A stretch of DNA of 64,000 bases, taken from Brachypodius melanocephalos (taxonomy: Eukaryota > Chordata > Aves > Passeriformes > Pycnonotidae). Below the pieces are notes generated by a model. It saw nothing but the letters and a program-made list of their open reading frames with translations, had not been told where the DNA came from and did no database searches. Numbering within the stretch: position 1 is the first letter of the stretch; the number at the start of each line of letters is the position of its first letter. Below are positions 1 through 13,694 of this stretch, piece by piece. Location: NCBI GenBank assembly GCA_013398615.1, contig VZSR01000520.1, positions 29,741,604-29,805,603 of the forward strand, written 5' to 3'. Position numbers and translations under genes: made by a program.

Positions 1-151
1 TATCTGTTTATGGTACTCAGTCTTCTGTCTGTTACTGATCGTGTGTGGATTGGTCCAGTCCATTTTAAATGATTATACATTGCAGTGCTCTCCTTCTGCC
101 TCCTGCCTCTTAGAAGCTTTATTGCTTCCTTGCAGATCAAACTCCATGTAC

Positions 152-292
152 AGTTAACTCCGTAGGTTAACGCTTGGACTCAGTGATCCTAAAGATCTTT
201 TCCAACCCAACAATTCCTACAATTTCAGAATTCTCTAATCTTTCTTCAGATGCTTTACGCAGCACTGTCCTCAAGGTGCTGTCAGAGCAACA
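152..292 (+). repeat. CR1 3'-end fragment plus a flank shared with the copy at 2.47 kb
   Basis: The text from about 160 to 215 matches the CR1 3' end (GGTTAACG-TTGGACTCAGTGATC, then AAAGATCTTTTCCAACCCA). The stretch that follows, CAGATGCTTTACGCAG...CCTCAAGGTGCTGTCAGAG to about 287, is not part of the CR1 end as I know it. It recurs after the CR1 copy at 2345-2535. The fragment has no CR1 body upstream, so it is either heavily 5' truncated or was copied together with its flank. Confidence 0.55.
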
Positions 293-654
293 GATGGCAT
301 TCTGAAGCATCTCAGGAATCAATAAATCACTTCTGATATAGGGCTTTTAATTCAAAAATGTCAGAAACTGAGGCCAGAACAGGGGAAAAAACAGCATTAT
401 TGGGCACTGATTTATAGATCTTCTTAACAACACTAAACTCTGAAAATTAGTTTGTATGCTAACAAATGACCAGATTTGGTTACTTCTGGACAGGTATTTG
501 CATTCAAGAAGGCAAACCAAAATTTATAAATTGTTAGAGGAAAAAAGCTAAACTATTATTGTGCCACTGTGTAAATCTGTGTTGTGCCTTGCCTTCTGCC
601 TTGCACTCACTTTTAGCCATCAGCTCTCAAAAACTAATCTCTGATGAATAAAAA

Positions 655-955
655 AGCTGCAGAGTATGCAGTGGTTTCCACATGAGGAGAGGTTAAACAT
701 TCTTTATGATGAAAAATTGGTAACTAAATGGTGATAACCGAGGTCTCTAAAATCAAAATGGGTCAGAGAAATTGTGACTAGGCAATGACTGCTCTTTATT
801 TCTCATGAAACAAAGATTGAGGAGTGAAATAAGGTAGAAGCAGGCTGAAATCAAATAGGAAGAAGTGCTTTTACATGAAATGTGGAGCTCACTGCCCTAT
901 GATACTGTAGAAAAAAATAATAAATAGATTTTAAAGGCTAATATGTCAGCATGTG
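655..955 (+). repeat. Old, degraded CR1-type fragment
   Basis: Scattered but ordered matches to old amniote CR1 3' sequence are visible: CATGAGGAGAGGTTAAA, then AATCAAATAGGAAGAAGTGCTTTTACATG, GTGGAGCTCACTGCC and a TTTAAAGGCTAATATG-like end. Divergence is high, so this is an ancient copy. The match is to the remembered consensus pattern and was not computed. Confidence 0.45.
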
Positions 956-2344
956 GTCGAAAAGCCCATTAAGAACCGTGAAATACAAAATCTATGCAGC
1001 ACAGAGTTGCAGGTATAACCACTTCCTAACTGATGCTTGCCACTCCAGCTAGCATCCGTGAGAGAAAAACACTTCTGCTGGTTTCTCTTGTGTTTATCCT
1101 GTATCTGTCAACAAACATAAAATGTCTAATGCCAGGGGCAGCAGTCAAGGCTTCAGTGGAGTTTGAGCTAGCGTGACTGCACTTCTGCTCTGGTTTTCAT
1201 GTTCTTATAACACAGTTATTATAGGTATGTATTTGCATTTGAAGCACTCACATCTGTGACTTAGTATGGACAGATGCCAGACATACCTTCAGGCATTTCG
1301 AAGAGCCTGAAAGAAGCAAAAATTAAACATGAGACACATAACTAGATAAATCAAGAAGGAGGCAGTGAACCTCCAGCTCTTTATAAAATTCACAGTGCAG
1401 GAATTCCCTTCTAAATGGGAAGGCCTTTGTCTGTAAATTGCATCAATATTTCATTAATTAAATTCATTTTTCTTTCTGTCTTTCTTTTTGTTTTGTGTAA
1501 TTAGGATATAGTCATTTACAGTCAAACCTCTGTTCAGCTGCTATAAAATATTCATTTCCAGTTGCAGCTTGATAATGAAACAGTATCCTGCAGCCCATTT
1601 AAACTGTTGCAAGGCGAGGCAAATTACCAAAGGGAAGGGAATAAATTAATTTAAAAAAAAAAACAATGAACTTAAAAATGCTCAGTACGAAATTATTTCA
1701 GGCAAAGGAAAAGGCTGCCAGCTAAAATGCAATTTATGTAATATGTTGGCAAGGAGGTGGGAAGCCAGTGAATAGAAGTTAATGAGCTGACAGCTGTCAA
1801 GAGTGCCATGGTGTCAGATTGTAGCATTTGTTTCCATCAATTGCACATTCTGGGTAAGTGGGAGACTTAGTAAAAGGGATATCCTGGGACCAGCCAGGTA
1901 ATTTGTTCCATTACCTATGAGGTGCTAAGACTCAAAGCTGCCTGGTAGAGAGGTTACAGAGCTTCTCTTGGAAAAGCTGTGCTGGAAGCAAGTTCTGTGT
2001 TCTGATGGGATGAGTACTGGTGGTCCACCATGGCAGGGCTCTTTTTCTGAGGGTCATTTGCCTTTGGTGTTAAGCTCTGCTGCCATTTATCTCTATAGAT
2101 GTGCACTGCAGGCTTTTTCCCCTGATGAGGAGAATTTGCAAGAAATTCTTGTCTGCAGGAATCTCACTTTGTAGGAATTGTGCAGTCACCTCCAATGTTT
2201 TATTTCATTTCAGAAACATTATAGAGAGCAGAATGTTTCTTATGTCCCTCCTACCTCACCCCTGCATAACATTTTGTTACAGTTCATATGGGAGTTCCAT
2301 TTTGACAGTGTAAGTCTTTCTGCTCACAAAATGTAAAAAAAACT

Positions 2345-2535
2345 GGATAGAATCAGGGTAGGCTGCCCAGGAAAGTGGTTGACTCACCATCCCTGGAGGT
2401 ATTTAAAAGATGTGTAGTTGTGGCACTTAGGGACATAGTTTAGTGATGGAATTGTCAGTGTAAGGCTAATGGTTGGACTCAGTGATTTCAAAGATCTTTT
2501 CCAACCCAAACAATTTTGGAATTCTGTAACCTTTT
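2345..2535 (+). repeat. CR1 retrotransposon 3' end
   Basis: The sequence follows the CR1 3' UTR closely: GGCTGCCCAGGAAAGTGGTTGA, CACCATCCCTGGAGGTATTTAAAAGA, TGTAGTTGTGGCACTTAGGGACAT, TTGGACTCAGTGAT and TCTTTTCCAACCCAAACAATT, ending near TTCTGTAA. It is 5' truncated, as usual for CR1. The ~40 bp directly 3' of it recur near 240-290. Confidence 0.85.
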
Positions 2536-4800
2536 TTCAGATGCTTTACACAGTCCTCAAGGTGCTGTCAGAGAAACTCATAAGCATTTGCTTCCAAGAG
2601 ATACATGTATATCTTCATTATCTTAAATATTCAGCCATGGTGGGCTGACACATTAACAGCCCTGTAAAGGGTCATTGCAAATCAGTGGCAGAGGCATCCT
2701 GGCCCTCAGCTCTTCTGTGTAATTCCACAGTTGTCTAAAATGGGCAGTCAGACTTGGTGAAAATAATGGACTCCTCTGACCTGAGATTTCTGAATCAAAA
2801 GAAACCTCACTGACTGTAGTCTTGCAAATTCCCGACTTAAGTTCTCTTCCTGTAATAACCGTGAGACTGTTCACAACAGCTGCTAATAATTGGAGCCAAT
2901 TACAGGATTCTTTAGAAACATTTTTGCCATCCTGAAGCATTTCAGAGGAATACAGTGCCATGCTCTGGAGTTATGACAGCTTCACTGCATGTCCCACAGT
3001 GGAGAAATGCACATGCTTTGATCTTACCTGCTATTGCCAGTCAAAATCCTGATATGGACATAACTATGCCAATTATTGTCAGCTCAGTTTGAAAGACTCA
3101 TAGATGGTGTAACACTGCCTGCACAAAGCCTTCTCCAATCAGCATGGCTGGACCTAAAAGTAAAAGCTCTACCAACTTAGATATTCCCTCATGTCTGTAA
3201 TGCCAGTAATCTCTTTGGTGTGAGTAGGGACTACATCTGAAATTGCAGAGGCACCACCTTTTAAATTCAGCAGCTGTGATGTCTTGTTTCTGGCTGATAC
3301 AAGTAAAGCTACAATAATGACACCATTGAAAAGGGAATTTTAAGGGAAACTGAGCTTGTTTCCTCCCAGGAGAGACCAGAAACACACCATCATCCCAAAG
3401 CTGTTGCTGTGGTATTATAGCAATGGATGGTGGAGTTTTTTCTTAGAGCAAAAGTTCTGATTTTTTCTGCTTTTTTAATTCTTACGAAAAAGCAGAAACT
3501 GATGTAGCAAGAAATCTAAGCATACACTTTTGTCTATTCAAGGACTGGAATATCTTGAGTATGGGGACTCTTGCTACATTTTGGCTCCATCCTGGTCAAG
3601 CTGTCCTTTTCTATGCCTTGCTAAGAGGTTAAATCCTCCATGGGCTAAAACTTGGCTGTCCATAGTCTGGAAGACCCAGGTATTTCTTTGTATTACTAAA
3701 GACTTTAATGGGCATTGCATTAAAATGGCATCATTTCTTTTGTGATTTCCACTGTTGTCAACACTATAATTAGAACATATGAGTGGAAAAATTTCTCAGA
3801 GTTCTACTTTCAACTGGTAAGTGTCTCATTCAAATTCTTTATGCAGAAGCTTCTTCATTTCATAGTGGGCATGAATTTCGTGCTTTCAGTTCTTACAAGA
3901 GGTTATTGATGCCAAAAATTCAACATTCCCACAAAACTGAGTTGAGAAGCAAGTTTACTGACAGTGAAGGAAGCATTCTTATGGATTTAGAGCTTCAAAT
4001 CCTCTATCAATCTGACAATGCTCCTTTGGATACTTGTTTCCTAGTATCTCCCAAATTATACTGTGGAAATCTGAAGGACACAAGGAAGAACTTTGTCGTA
4101 CTTGATGCTTTTATAGACAGAATTGCAGAGAAAAAGAAAGCCTCTTCACTGTGTGAGGAGAGGATTTGTTGTTTTCCCTTTAAGCAGGTACAAGTATAGA
4201 TGATGTCAGCCAGTTCTTGATGGTGTTTAAAGCCTGAATTCCTTTGTCTAGCTCCCTGCTCAGTAAGTGGATTCCAGCTGAGCATCTGTGGGGTCATTAA
4301 AGCTAACTTTGTTCCTTTTTTCCATTTTACACAAACAAAAAAAGATTGATTTGTCTTTACTACAGTTAATCAAACTCACTAGAAAACTAAATAAATAAGC
4401 AAGGAAAATGCTCTTCTTATCCTTCACAGGGCAAATGTTCTGATTAGGCAGGGGCTGCTGAGAAACCCAGCAGCAATAAGGTGTTTATCAGGTTTGTTGT
4501 GCATGAGAGTCTGCCTTACTCAACAGCAAAATTTTCTTACATAACAACCATTTGCAGCTTGGACAACTTCATGTGCCATTTAAGTGAAGTTCACATCAGA
4601 TTTAATGCTCAGGAGCCATTTGTCATGTTCCACAACTCATGAGGTTGAAGTTTATCTGGTTTCATCAGTACTTGGTGGACCAAGTATGTTTTTTAAGCTG
4701 ATGGGTATATGTTTGATGGGAGTAGATCCCTTTCCTTGTTAAAGTTATGATTAGACAAATTTCTGGCTCTAATTTTCTTAAGTTGTCCCCCATGATCCCT

Positions 4801-4816
4801 GGTGGTGGTGGTGGTA
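4801..4816 (+). repeat. Short GGT simple repeat
   Basis: Five GGT units in a row occur in intronic sequence. No function is indicated. Confidence 0.8.
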
Positions 4817-7800
4817 ATGATTTCATTTCCCTGTTTGCTCTTTTGTTACATGTTTTTTGCCAACCTGTGGTGTGAAGTCAGTTTCCTGTTCCCCCAGTAA
4901 AGGTGTTAATTTACTCATATTTCAAAAGGAAAAAAAATGTTAATGATAGAAAAGCATGATTTTTAAGCATTAGGTGTTTGGCTGTTGTCTTTCTGGGTAA
5001 ATATTGTCTAGAACTGTTTAACTTAATTTTTATTAGATTTGACCATGATAATGTCAGTGTGTTAATAGGTGAATGGTAATATATACCTTTTGTTGAGTAA
5101 AAGCATACTAGTGCTGACCATTTTTTACATCCTGTATTAACAGAGGAAGGATGAACTTGTGGTTAAGAGGCTGTCACTGTTCCTGGAAAATATGAGTTCT
5201 ACCACAACCATTTTTTGTGACTTTTGTGTTTATAAACTTCTTATTGTTTAGAAATTAAAACCATTCATGGCCTTTTAGCAGGTATTGTGTTGTATTTGTG
5301 CTTACATAAAGGTATTTAGTGGCTATTTTCCTTTGTTAAATGTTGTAATCTCTAATGTTATTCAGCGAGCATTTCTAGGTACTGATCGGTACCTAGTGGG
5401 CCAGGATTTATTCTACATTTATTTATTCTACATTATGTTTATTCTGCATTTAAATGTGTGGGAACTGCCTTCCCCTTGTGAGCTAATGTGTGAATCCTGT
5501 GAGTAACAGTATTTAAATGGCATTTTCTAAGTGTGGGTTAATGTTTGGAGAGCAACAGGAATATTTGTCTGGCAAGAATAGTCTAGTGCATTAATGTGAA
5601 TATTCAAAGATAGTTGTTTATCTTATTGCACTCAGAGGTACTTATAATAATTGCAGAAGTTGTTCTGAGGCACATTTATTCAGAGTGACTACGTTTATTG
5701 TTACTTTATGAATAACATACCCTGCCACATTAGATTTTAAGTGCCACAGTTTGGACCATACTAGGGTATTTTCTCCTTTATGAATTTTACAGTTGTGTGT
5801 GGCAACTGTTTGTGGCCAATGTAATAATGAGTAAGAGAAATTAAGAGAGAAGCAGGGGAGAAGGTTAAAAATTCCCCAGTTAAAAAAACAAACAAACAAA
5901 AAGACAATGGGCAACCACTGTGCAGCCCCTGGGGCTGGCTTGCCCATCACTTCCCGTTGGATGCTGGCAGGATTGCTGTGGCTGGTGCTGCTCAGTGCAG
6001 CCAGGGCACAGCCACTGCCCCTCTGCCAGCACTCACTGGCCTCTTGTAGATCAGGTATCAGACAGCACTGCCATCGGTGTTTAATATGGGAACATGCTCC
6101 TGTTTTCTCCAGGGAGCGATGTCTGCTGGGAGAGCATCTCTCGTATCTTAAATTTCTCATTAAGCCTCATTTGAAAAAGATTAGGAGATCCCAGCAGTAG
6201 ATGCTACAGCAACAGGACTACTGCTTTAATAGAAAGAGGACTTGTATGGTTTTATTAAGTGATCACATAAGTAGAAATGCCAGTTAAAATTGCACGTGTG
6301 ACTACCTCTTTTCTACACTGTAACTGCAATTTACAGATTTGTTTCCTTTGAATCGTGTGTTATGGGGGAGGGCAACATGGTGTGCAGATTTTGAGGCTTA
6401 AGAGATTGTCGTTAAAGCTACTGTGCAGTGCTTAGTTATTTATTTCTTGCTAAGAGTGATCCAATCAATAACAGAACAAAATCAAATACAACTCCCTCCC
6501 CTCTGAGGAAAAAAGACAGGCTAAATAAAGATGTCCAGGAGAAAATGCCAGCAAACGACATATTGATTTCCAGCAAAGGAGCAAAGTGTAAATGAAAAAT
6601 ATTCTTCTGACACAGTTATTAAGTGCCAGCTAGCACGCAAAGAAAAACCCATTTACTCTTAGTAGAGGCTGAGTCTTCAAAGGGCAGCTGATTCATCTCA
6701 GATCATTTGGGTCTCTAACTTCCTGAAACATAAGCTTCCCTTTACTAAGTGTAAAGGAGTCTTCTGTATTTAGGCTTTGCTTTGGGAATGAAAAATGTTT
6801 ACTAAAATTCTGATTGTATGCCAAGCAAGCAGAGGAGCTCTTTTCTCCCCATTTTATGGCAATAGAAACAGAAGCACGAGGAAAGGGGGCACATTTGCTG
6901 ATGTCAGATAGCAAATTTATGACAATATCAGGAAAATAAAATCAAGTAGCATGTGGGCTCTGATTCAATGTCCTTGGCAATTTGGACTGGGCAATTTAAA
7001 AAGTTACTGCATCCCAGTGACCTGCCCTGCCCTTCTTCTGGGGAAGTATGTAACATTATATTTTTTAGCAAGTGTAGTTCATAGCCCAGCATATTAATAA
7101 AATTATTTCTGTGACAGTTTAAGATAATACATTAGAATATGTACCTAAGGAACTATAGCCCACACCAGCAGAATGCTAAATTCTGTCAATAATATGTGTT
7201 TTTCCTACGTATCTATAAGAATTTTTGTTCAGGTTTTGCTTCCTGTGTCCTGCTTTAAGCAGATGCTAAGAGCAGGAGGTTGAAGTCTATGCTGCCCCAT
7301 GTGTTCAGCTGGTTGTTGGTTCTTCAGAGTGGGATTATGGCACAAGGGAGAGCACTCTCAATCTGTTTTCAGGCCATTTCGTAAAAGAAATGTCTTCCAC
7401 TTGAAGGCTTTTGGACAACGATTGGGAAACATCATTGTGTAGATTGGTGTGATATTCAGAAAGTCACATTCCTGAGCAGTGTTTGAATTTCAACAAATTG
7501 TCCTTCCAGCAGCTTTCACTGATTTTAAAGTGGGAGTTGTTGTGGGGTCAGCTTGATTTATTAGTGGCTTGATTTTTAGCATTAAGCTTTTTAGTTACTT
7601 TCGTTTATGATGGGTACACCTTCTGTACCTTTCTTGGGGAGTTTTCACCTGCATCACCACCATCTGCATAACTGTGGTTATATAACAGAGAACTGATTGT
7701 TTCTGTTTCAAGTAACAGTTTCTTTCCATAAGAAATAAAAATATAATAGGGAAGGAGCATACGCTCCTTCATCAAATGATGAAAGTATACTCAATGTGAA

Positions 7801-8977
7801 TTTTTTTTTTCTGTGATTATTCCAAGAGGCTGTCTTCAATGCATAGACACACTTTCATCTTTGTGGTACTTCTTTGGAAGAAGGAAAATTCACATGGAAA
7901 GGAGAAATTGGTTGATATGCGGGGAGGAAGAGTTTCCTCTCCCACCAAAGTGGTATCTTTTGTATTAAAACCAATAAATGGTATTTTACAGCCAGTTCAA
8001 AGCTCTTGCAAATCTTGATGGTTACGTTGAATAGTCTGGAAAAGACTTGTCAGCTGATGCTTTCCTATTTCAAGACAAAAAGAGCCTGTTCTGTCAGGAA
8101 AGGAAAGAAATAGAAAAGCAAGTGACTCTATGGGCATATGTAATCAATAAACAACCAATTTAGATTCATGGAAAGGAAGTTTTATTTATTTATTTAGCTC
8201 CTAAATAGTATGTAATTTCTTCAGGCCAAGAAATAAATTGAAAGGATTTAGAAGGATTTGCTTATCAGCAGAACACCATGAAGAATTACATTCCTTATGC
8301 TTTTGGGAAGGTACAGTGAAGTTGGGTTAAGCTGCTGTGGTTCAATACTTCCCTTTCCCCTGTCAGGGTGCCTTGAACAACAGATGAATTAATCCTCCCC
8401 ACTTTCCTTTTTCCCCTCTTTGCCCTCCCTTCTCTTTCTCTCTCTGCTCACACTGCCTCACAACATCATCATCATTCCCACTGCTAGCAGACACAGACAA
8501 AAGACAGAAACATGATTTTTCCCTGTTGACTTTCCACAGCTCAGGCACAGAACAAAGTCTCTGAAATTTGGCATCAAACCTGGTCCAGAAGAGTCAGACT
8601 TTACAGTCCTAATGAACTATTGATTTTAGTGAGACAGGCTTTTGGCTTTCAAAGGAATAATTCAAGCTTTCAAAGCTGTTTTTAATCATGACGGCCCATG
8701 AATCTAGATTGACATACAATTGGGAAGATTATTTTTTGCTTTCTCTTACTTAACTGCCTAGTTCCTTAATCTGTTGTCTGCCATAGTGGTGGACAAATGG
8801 CTGATTTTGTTGAGGGGTAGCTCTCTCATGATCCCTGCTTAAAGCCATCATTTGACAGCAAATCAGCTTTTTGATCCAGCCAGGAACATGCAGCCAGGAG
8901 ATGCACTTTTGCTGGGGTACTGTTGAAGAGTACATGCCTGCTGGTTACCTACCAGCCTCTTGGTAGGTGACATACCA

Positions 8978-9260
8978 GCCCCAGTGACAGGACCCAAGGA
9001 AATGGCCTGAAGCTGTGTCAGGGGTGGTTTAGGTTGGGTGTTAGGAAGAGGTTCTTCACCCAGAGGGTGGTTGGGCACTGGAACAGGCTCTCCAGGGAAG
9101 TGGTCACAGCACTAAACCTGACAGAGTTCAAGATGCATTTGGACAATGCTCTCAGGCACATGGTGATTGTTGGGGTGTCCTGTGCAGGGCCAGGAGTTGG
9201 ACTTTGATGATCCCAGTGAGTGCCTTCCAGCTCAGACTATTCTGTGATTCTGTGATTCTT
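8978..9260 (+). repeat. CR1 retrotransposon 3' end with 8-bp terminal repeats
   Basis: Typical bird CR1 text: CAGTGACAGGACCCAAGGAAATGG, AGCTGTGTCAGGGGTGGTTTAGGTTGG, GTTCTTCACCCAGAGGGTGGTTGGGCACTGGAACAGGCT and ACAGAGTTCAAGATGCATTTGGACAATGCTCTCAGGCACATGG. It ends in ATTCTGTGATTCTGTGATTCT. The terminal octamer repeat fixes the 3' end and the + orientation. The copy is 5' truncated and is not expected to code. Confidence 0.93.
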
Positions 9261-12200
9261 GCTCTGAGCACAGCTAACTGAAAGGCTGTGCTGGAGAGCT
9301 TTGCTGCCTGCTCTGCAATGACAGAGGGAGATCTGTAATATGTTTATATTACATAGTGATGGAGAGGATGCAAATACGGACTTGATTTAGAGTGAATTAG
9401 ATTGGACTGGAGATAGATGGAGCAAGCTCTTCCGCATTAGGGCATATACACTGATGGGATTCATACCTGGATGGCTTAGGTAACTGCTTGACCTCAGTGC
9501 TAATGGTTTCTGGTATTTCCTTGAGACTTCTCCATAGTTGTTAAAGATCACTACTGAGATTTTTCTTGGTGAAAATAATATTTTTTCCTGCCTTAATTTG
9601 ATCTTTTTTTAAATCACCCTGAATATTTCATCGTTCTTCCTGATGTCCTTTGTGGCACCTATAAAAATTTATCTTACCTTAAGTCCTTGCCGAGTTCTGA
9701 TGTTTACTTTTACTAAGCCTGTCTCATTCATACATCTCTCAAATTCTTTCCTCTTTTCAGTGTCTCTTCTCTGAATTGACTAAAATTACTCCTAATCTTT
9801 TGGCATTGAATTGTCCAAAACTAAATGTAATGAGCCATTCTCTCTTGCTGCAAGTTGTTGCAGTCTGGTTGAAATCAATGCCAATTTAAACAAACAAAGG
9901 ATTTGGTTCTCTTGTTTTTGTATTTACCTCAAATGAGCTATATGAAGAAAAATTAATATTTTCATGTTTTTTGATGCATTGCCTCTGCAGAGGCAGATAC
10001 AACCTCAGCATTAGTATGTGGGGGTGCAAAAGACTTGCACATATTTGTGGCTGTGTCTGTGCCATGATAAGAAAATACATGTTGTTCTATCTGGTAGTGA
10101 GATGGAGAAGATTAATACAGTTTAGCAAAAGACAAGAGACCCAAGACTCTCCTTTAAAGTCTACACAGTCCCAAATTGCAGCTTCTTTTGTAATACTTCA
10201 TTATGACTTTTGCAACATTTCTAATATTTTCCCATTTGTATGCAGATTATTTCTATCTGTATGTAGTAGTTTCAGTTTGTCCGGACTGAGTCTCTCAGCT
10301 CTGCCATGCTGTAGTGACCTCCAGGGTATTTTGCAAATAAAGATTAATTAAAAAGTGAGAAACAAATGTAACGTGTAGAAAGGACAGATGAAGGAGTCTC
10401 ATTTAATTGAATAGTGTGAACAGAATACAAAAACCTCTTTAAAAAGCCCGGTTACCAAAGTACAAAAGGTATTCAAGCTAGGAATGGCACCTAATGAGAC
10501 AGGCACTTCATCTGCTATCTTCTTTGGCAAAACAGCAAGTTCCTTGAGCCTATTCTTTGCCAAGAAACATCTTGGTTTCTAGAAGACTGAACAGCATCAC
10601 TAACTTTTTGCAATTCCAAAGGGAGCATTTATACTCTATACTGTTATGCATAGAAAAAAATTATGTAGTCCATATTCCATAATAAATTTGAGATCTATAG
10701 AAAGTATAGCAGTATGGAAGCAATGGAGGAAGTCAAGTGGTTGTATTTAGGAAAAGTTTGTTGACTTTCAGCTCTTTCACCTCACATTTTAGGTGTGAAA
10801 GGCAAATGCAGTGCCCAGGTTAATACAACTGTATTTCTCTACTCTTGGGAAGATATTTGTGCCTAGCATTTGTGGTGGTCATATTTCAAAGGAGTACTGT
10901 AAATTGTGGTTCCTCGATGGCAGATAGATTTACACTTCTCTCACAACAAAGCATTAAGTGTTGCTTTTCAAATAATGGTGTTGAATTGGAAGTAACATGT
11001 ATAGTGTGCAGAAGAATTTTTAAAAAAAAAGCAAGTAGGAAAATTGAATCCTACTTTACTGAGTGAAGCAACCGCCAATGTGTAATTCTGCAGGAATTTG
11101 TCTGGGGGTTGAATTTATGGGTCCTTGTCTTTTCTCTCCCTCTAGAAAGGAGAACTCCATCATTCCTGGGTACGTGTTTTATAATTTCATAAAGCTGTTC
11201 TGTGACAGAGCTTATTTTATCCAGCATGCTTAATCTTTCTCAAATGTGGTGTACCCAAACAGCAAGATGTCAAAAAAAAAAATTTGCAATTGAGAAAAGG
11301 AAGATTCAGCACCTGCCATTCTGTGTAGAACAAAGGAGCAGGGGTTATGGATCTGATACATAAATTAGGGCTTTGGACAATTTAAAGATTGGACAGGTAT
11401 GGAGTCATCTTGAGGAGGTCTTGCCACGCCATACCAAATTTCCTTGCACTATATATCCCACACCAGTACATACAGTGTAATGAACAACGATTGTAGAACC
11501 ATCACCGTGTCAAGATTGAAGAGGCCTTTAGAGTGAATAATTAGGAGGAGGTGATTACAGAGCTAATAATTCATGGAAAGGAATGGGGAGCCAATTCAGT
11601 GAAATTGAAAGAATTTGAAGGTAAATATGCCCATAAATCCTCTGGGGTGGACTCAGAGTTTAGCACTTTCTCCTACCCTGGTTTTATTCCAAAGCAATTT
11701 CATTAAACACTAGAGAGAGGGAGAGAAAAAATAATAATATAAATGCCATAAAAAATCTTTCAGAGGAAGGAATAAAAAGGGTTCCTGCCAGAGAGAAATT
11801 TTATTGAAAGTTATTATAATACCTATCTTTAGTTTTATGGCCTTTAATACAGGCCAAGTAATTTCAAAGCTGGGATTCTTTAAAAATGAAATACATATTT
11901 TAAAATAGTATAGTGTGACTTATTATTTTTAATATAGAATTTAGCTAATATAGGGAAGGGAAAAATATTTTCTCTCTCATGTGCTTTCCAATGAAAACAC
12001 AAACATCATTTCCATCACAGCATATGGAGAAGTTTCATTACTATCCTTTTGCCTGTACATGAGAATGTTTAGCATTTCCTATCCCTAGATCGCTGGGCAG
12101 GCACTAAAGCATTAATCCACTTACATCCCCTGGAGCCAGTGGGTGAGTATAATGAGAACCATTTCAAAAATGGGGAAAAGGGACCAGAAGTGGGGTAGTG

Positions 12201-13633
12201 TTTTTGCTTACTGCCTCACAGTGAGCTGTTTCTGATGTGAAGAAATTACGTTAGTGGAGAGATTTCCAGTGTCTCTGCTCACTAGCCTCTCCTGTCTTGT
12301 GGAAGCAGCAGATTTAATAAACATCCAGCGAAAATTCTCAGCTCCAGGATGGTCTTGAAAGGTACCAATTCCTGTTACAAGAAGTAATGGTGTTCTGGAT
12401 GTTTCCTTGACCCTGTTCCTGTGGTCAGGAATTTGCTGTTCTCTCTCACTGAAATAGCTTTATTCCTTTGGGATGATTCAGATGTTGGTATCTGAGCGGA
12501 AGGTGTATGGAAAACCAATATGTGGTGGGACTAGAAAATCAGTTAGTGATGAATTGTGATGGAAAGTACGAAGATTAAAAATACAAGATAGGAAATGGCA
12601 AGACAGATTAGTGTACTTATCTTTTCTGTGGTTTCTAGAGATCTCATTAATGACCTTGACTTAAATCTAACACCACTTCTGGAGGATTTTTCTTTTTCTA
12701 ACCCTCATTTTTATACATACAAAATCAACAGGAGGGATGAAGGGCAATCACAAAGAAAAAAAAAAGAAGAATATCAGGTGAAATAACATGTAGTAGACAT
12801 GGGGAGAAAAGATGGAGATTAATTGATAAAATCATGTGTGGAACCAGTCATGAAAAAGTACAACCAGAGGTTGGAGTTGGCAGGGTTGGTGAGTACTGCA
12901 CATCACACATTTGCATTTTGTCTGAGTCCGGCTTACTGTGCCCTTCTCTGTTCAGAAGCAACACAAGTTGCAAGAAGATTTTATAGCAGGAAATCCAGTA
13001 CACTTATCAGAGTGCAGCATAAATATGTTGCATGTACTGCCTTAAGCTGCTTATGAGATGGAAAATTGAACAAGAACAGGAACAAGGGTCATGCTTCATG
13101 ACTTTTCAGGTTGTGGTACAGGGGCTTTACAAACTAGATACAGGGTAATTAATGGCTCTGGAAGGATGTTTTGACCTTCGTTTTGGCTGATCACTTCCAA
13201 AATGCTCTAAACTTTTATTATCTACCAGTATCCTGTTGCAAGGAGGTGTCCAGTTAAAAAAAAACAAAAGGTCTTGTTACCTTCCTGGTTTCATATGATG
13301 CCCCTAATACGCAAGAGGAAAAAAAATAATTATAAAGGAACTCCTTATTCTTTACAAATACTAAATCACATTTTCAATTCAATTGGATTTGATTCCATGT
13401 TAATGTTGCATGAAGCCTTTAGATCTGAGCAAGTAAGTGGGTGATCAAATAGGTATAGCAGCTGATAAGTGACAACAACACACTGTTATAATTTTTATGT
13501 TTATTTCCTACTGAAGCAAATCATCACTGTTTTTCTATGAGAAGTGTGAATTATCAGATCTTCAACTAAAATGAAAACCAATTGCCAGGGTTTTAGCACT
13601 GTCTGAGCAAGGTCTTCTAGTAGTGATGGATAG

Positions 13634-13694
13634 TTTATTATTTATTCACAGTACTGTCCTTAAATTATTCTTTATTCACAGTGCCATCCTTACC
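13634..13694 (+). repeat. Two-copy short tandem duplication (~30 bp unit)
   Basis: TTATTTATTCACAGTACTGTCCTTA is followed at once by TTCTTTATTCACAGTGCCATCCTTA. The copies differ at a few bases, so this is an old tandem duplication within the intron. Both copies contain a TTCACAG acceptor-like word, but no coding frame follows. Confidence 0.6.

Noticed and set aside
3783..4199. 138-codon open frame on the plus strand
   Set aside because: The composition is ordinary for non-coding AT-rich DNA, no domain is recognised, and it lies within an intron.
5642..6160. 172-codon open frame on the minus strand
   Set aside because: It shows no family resemblance and mixes GC-rich and AT-rich text. A few frames of this length are expected by chance in 64 kb on two strands.
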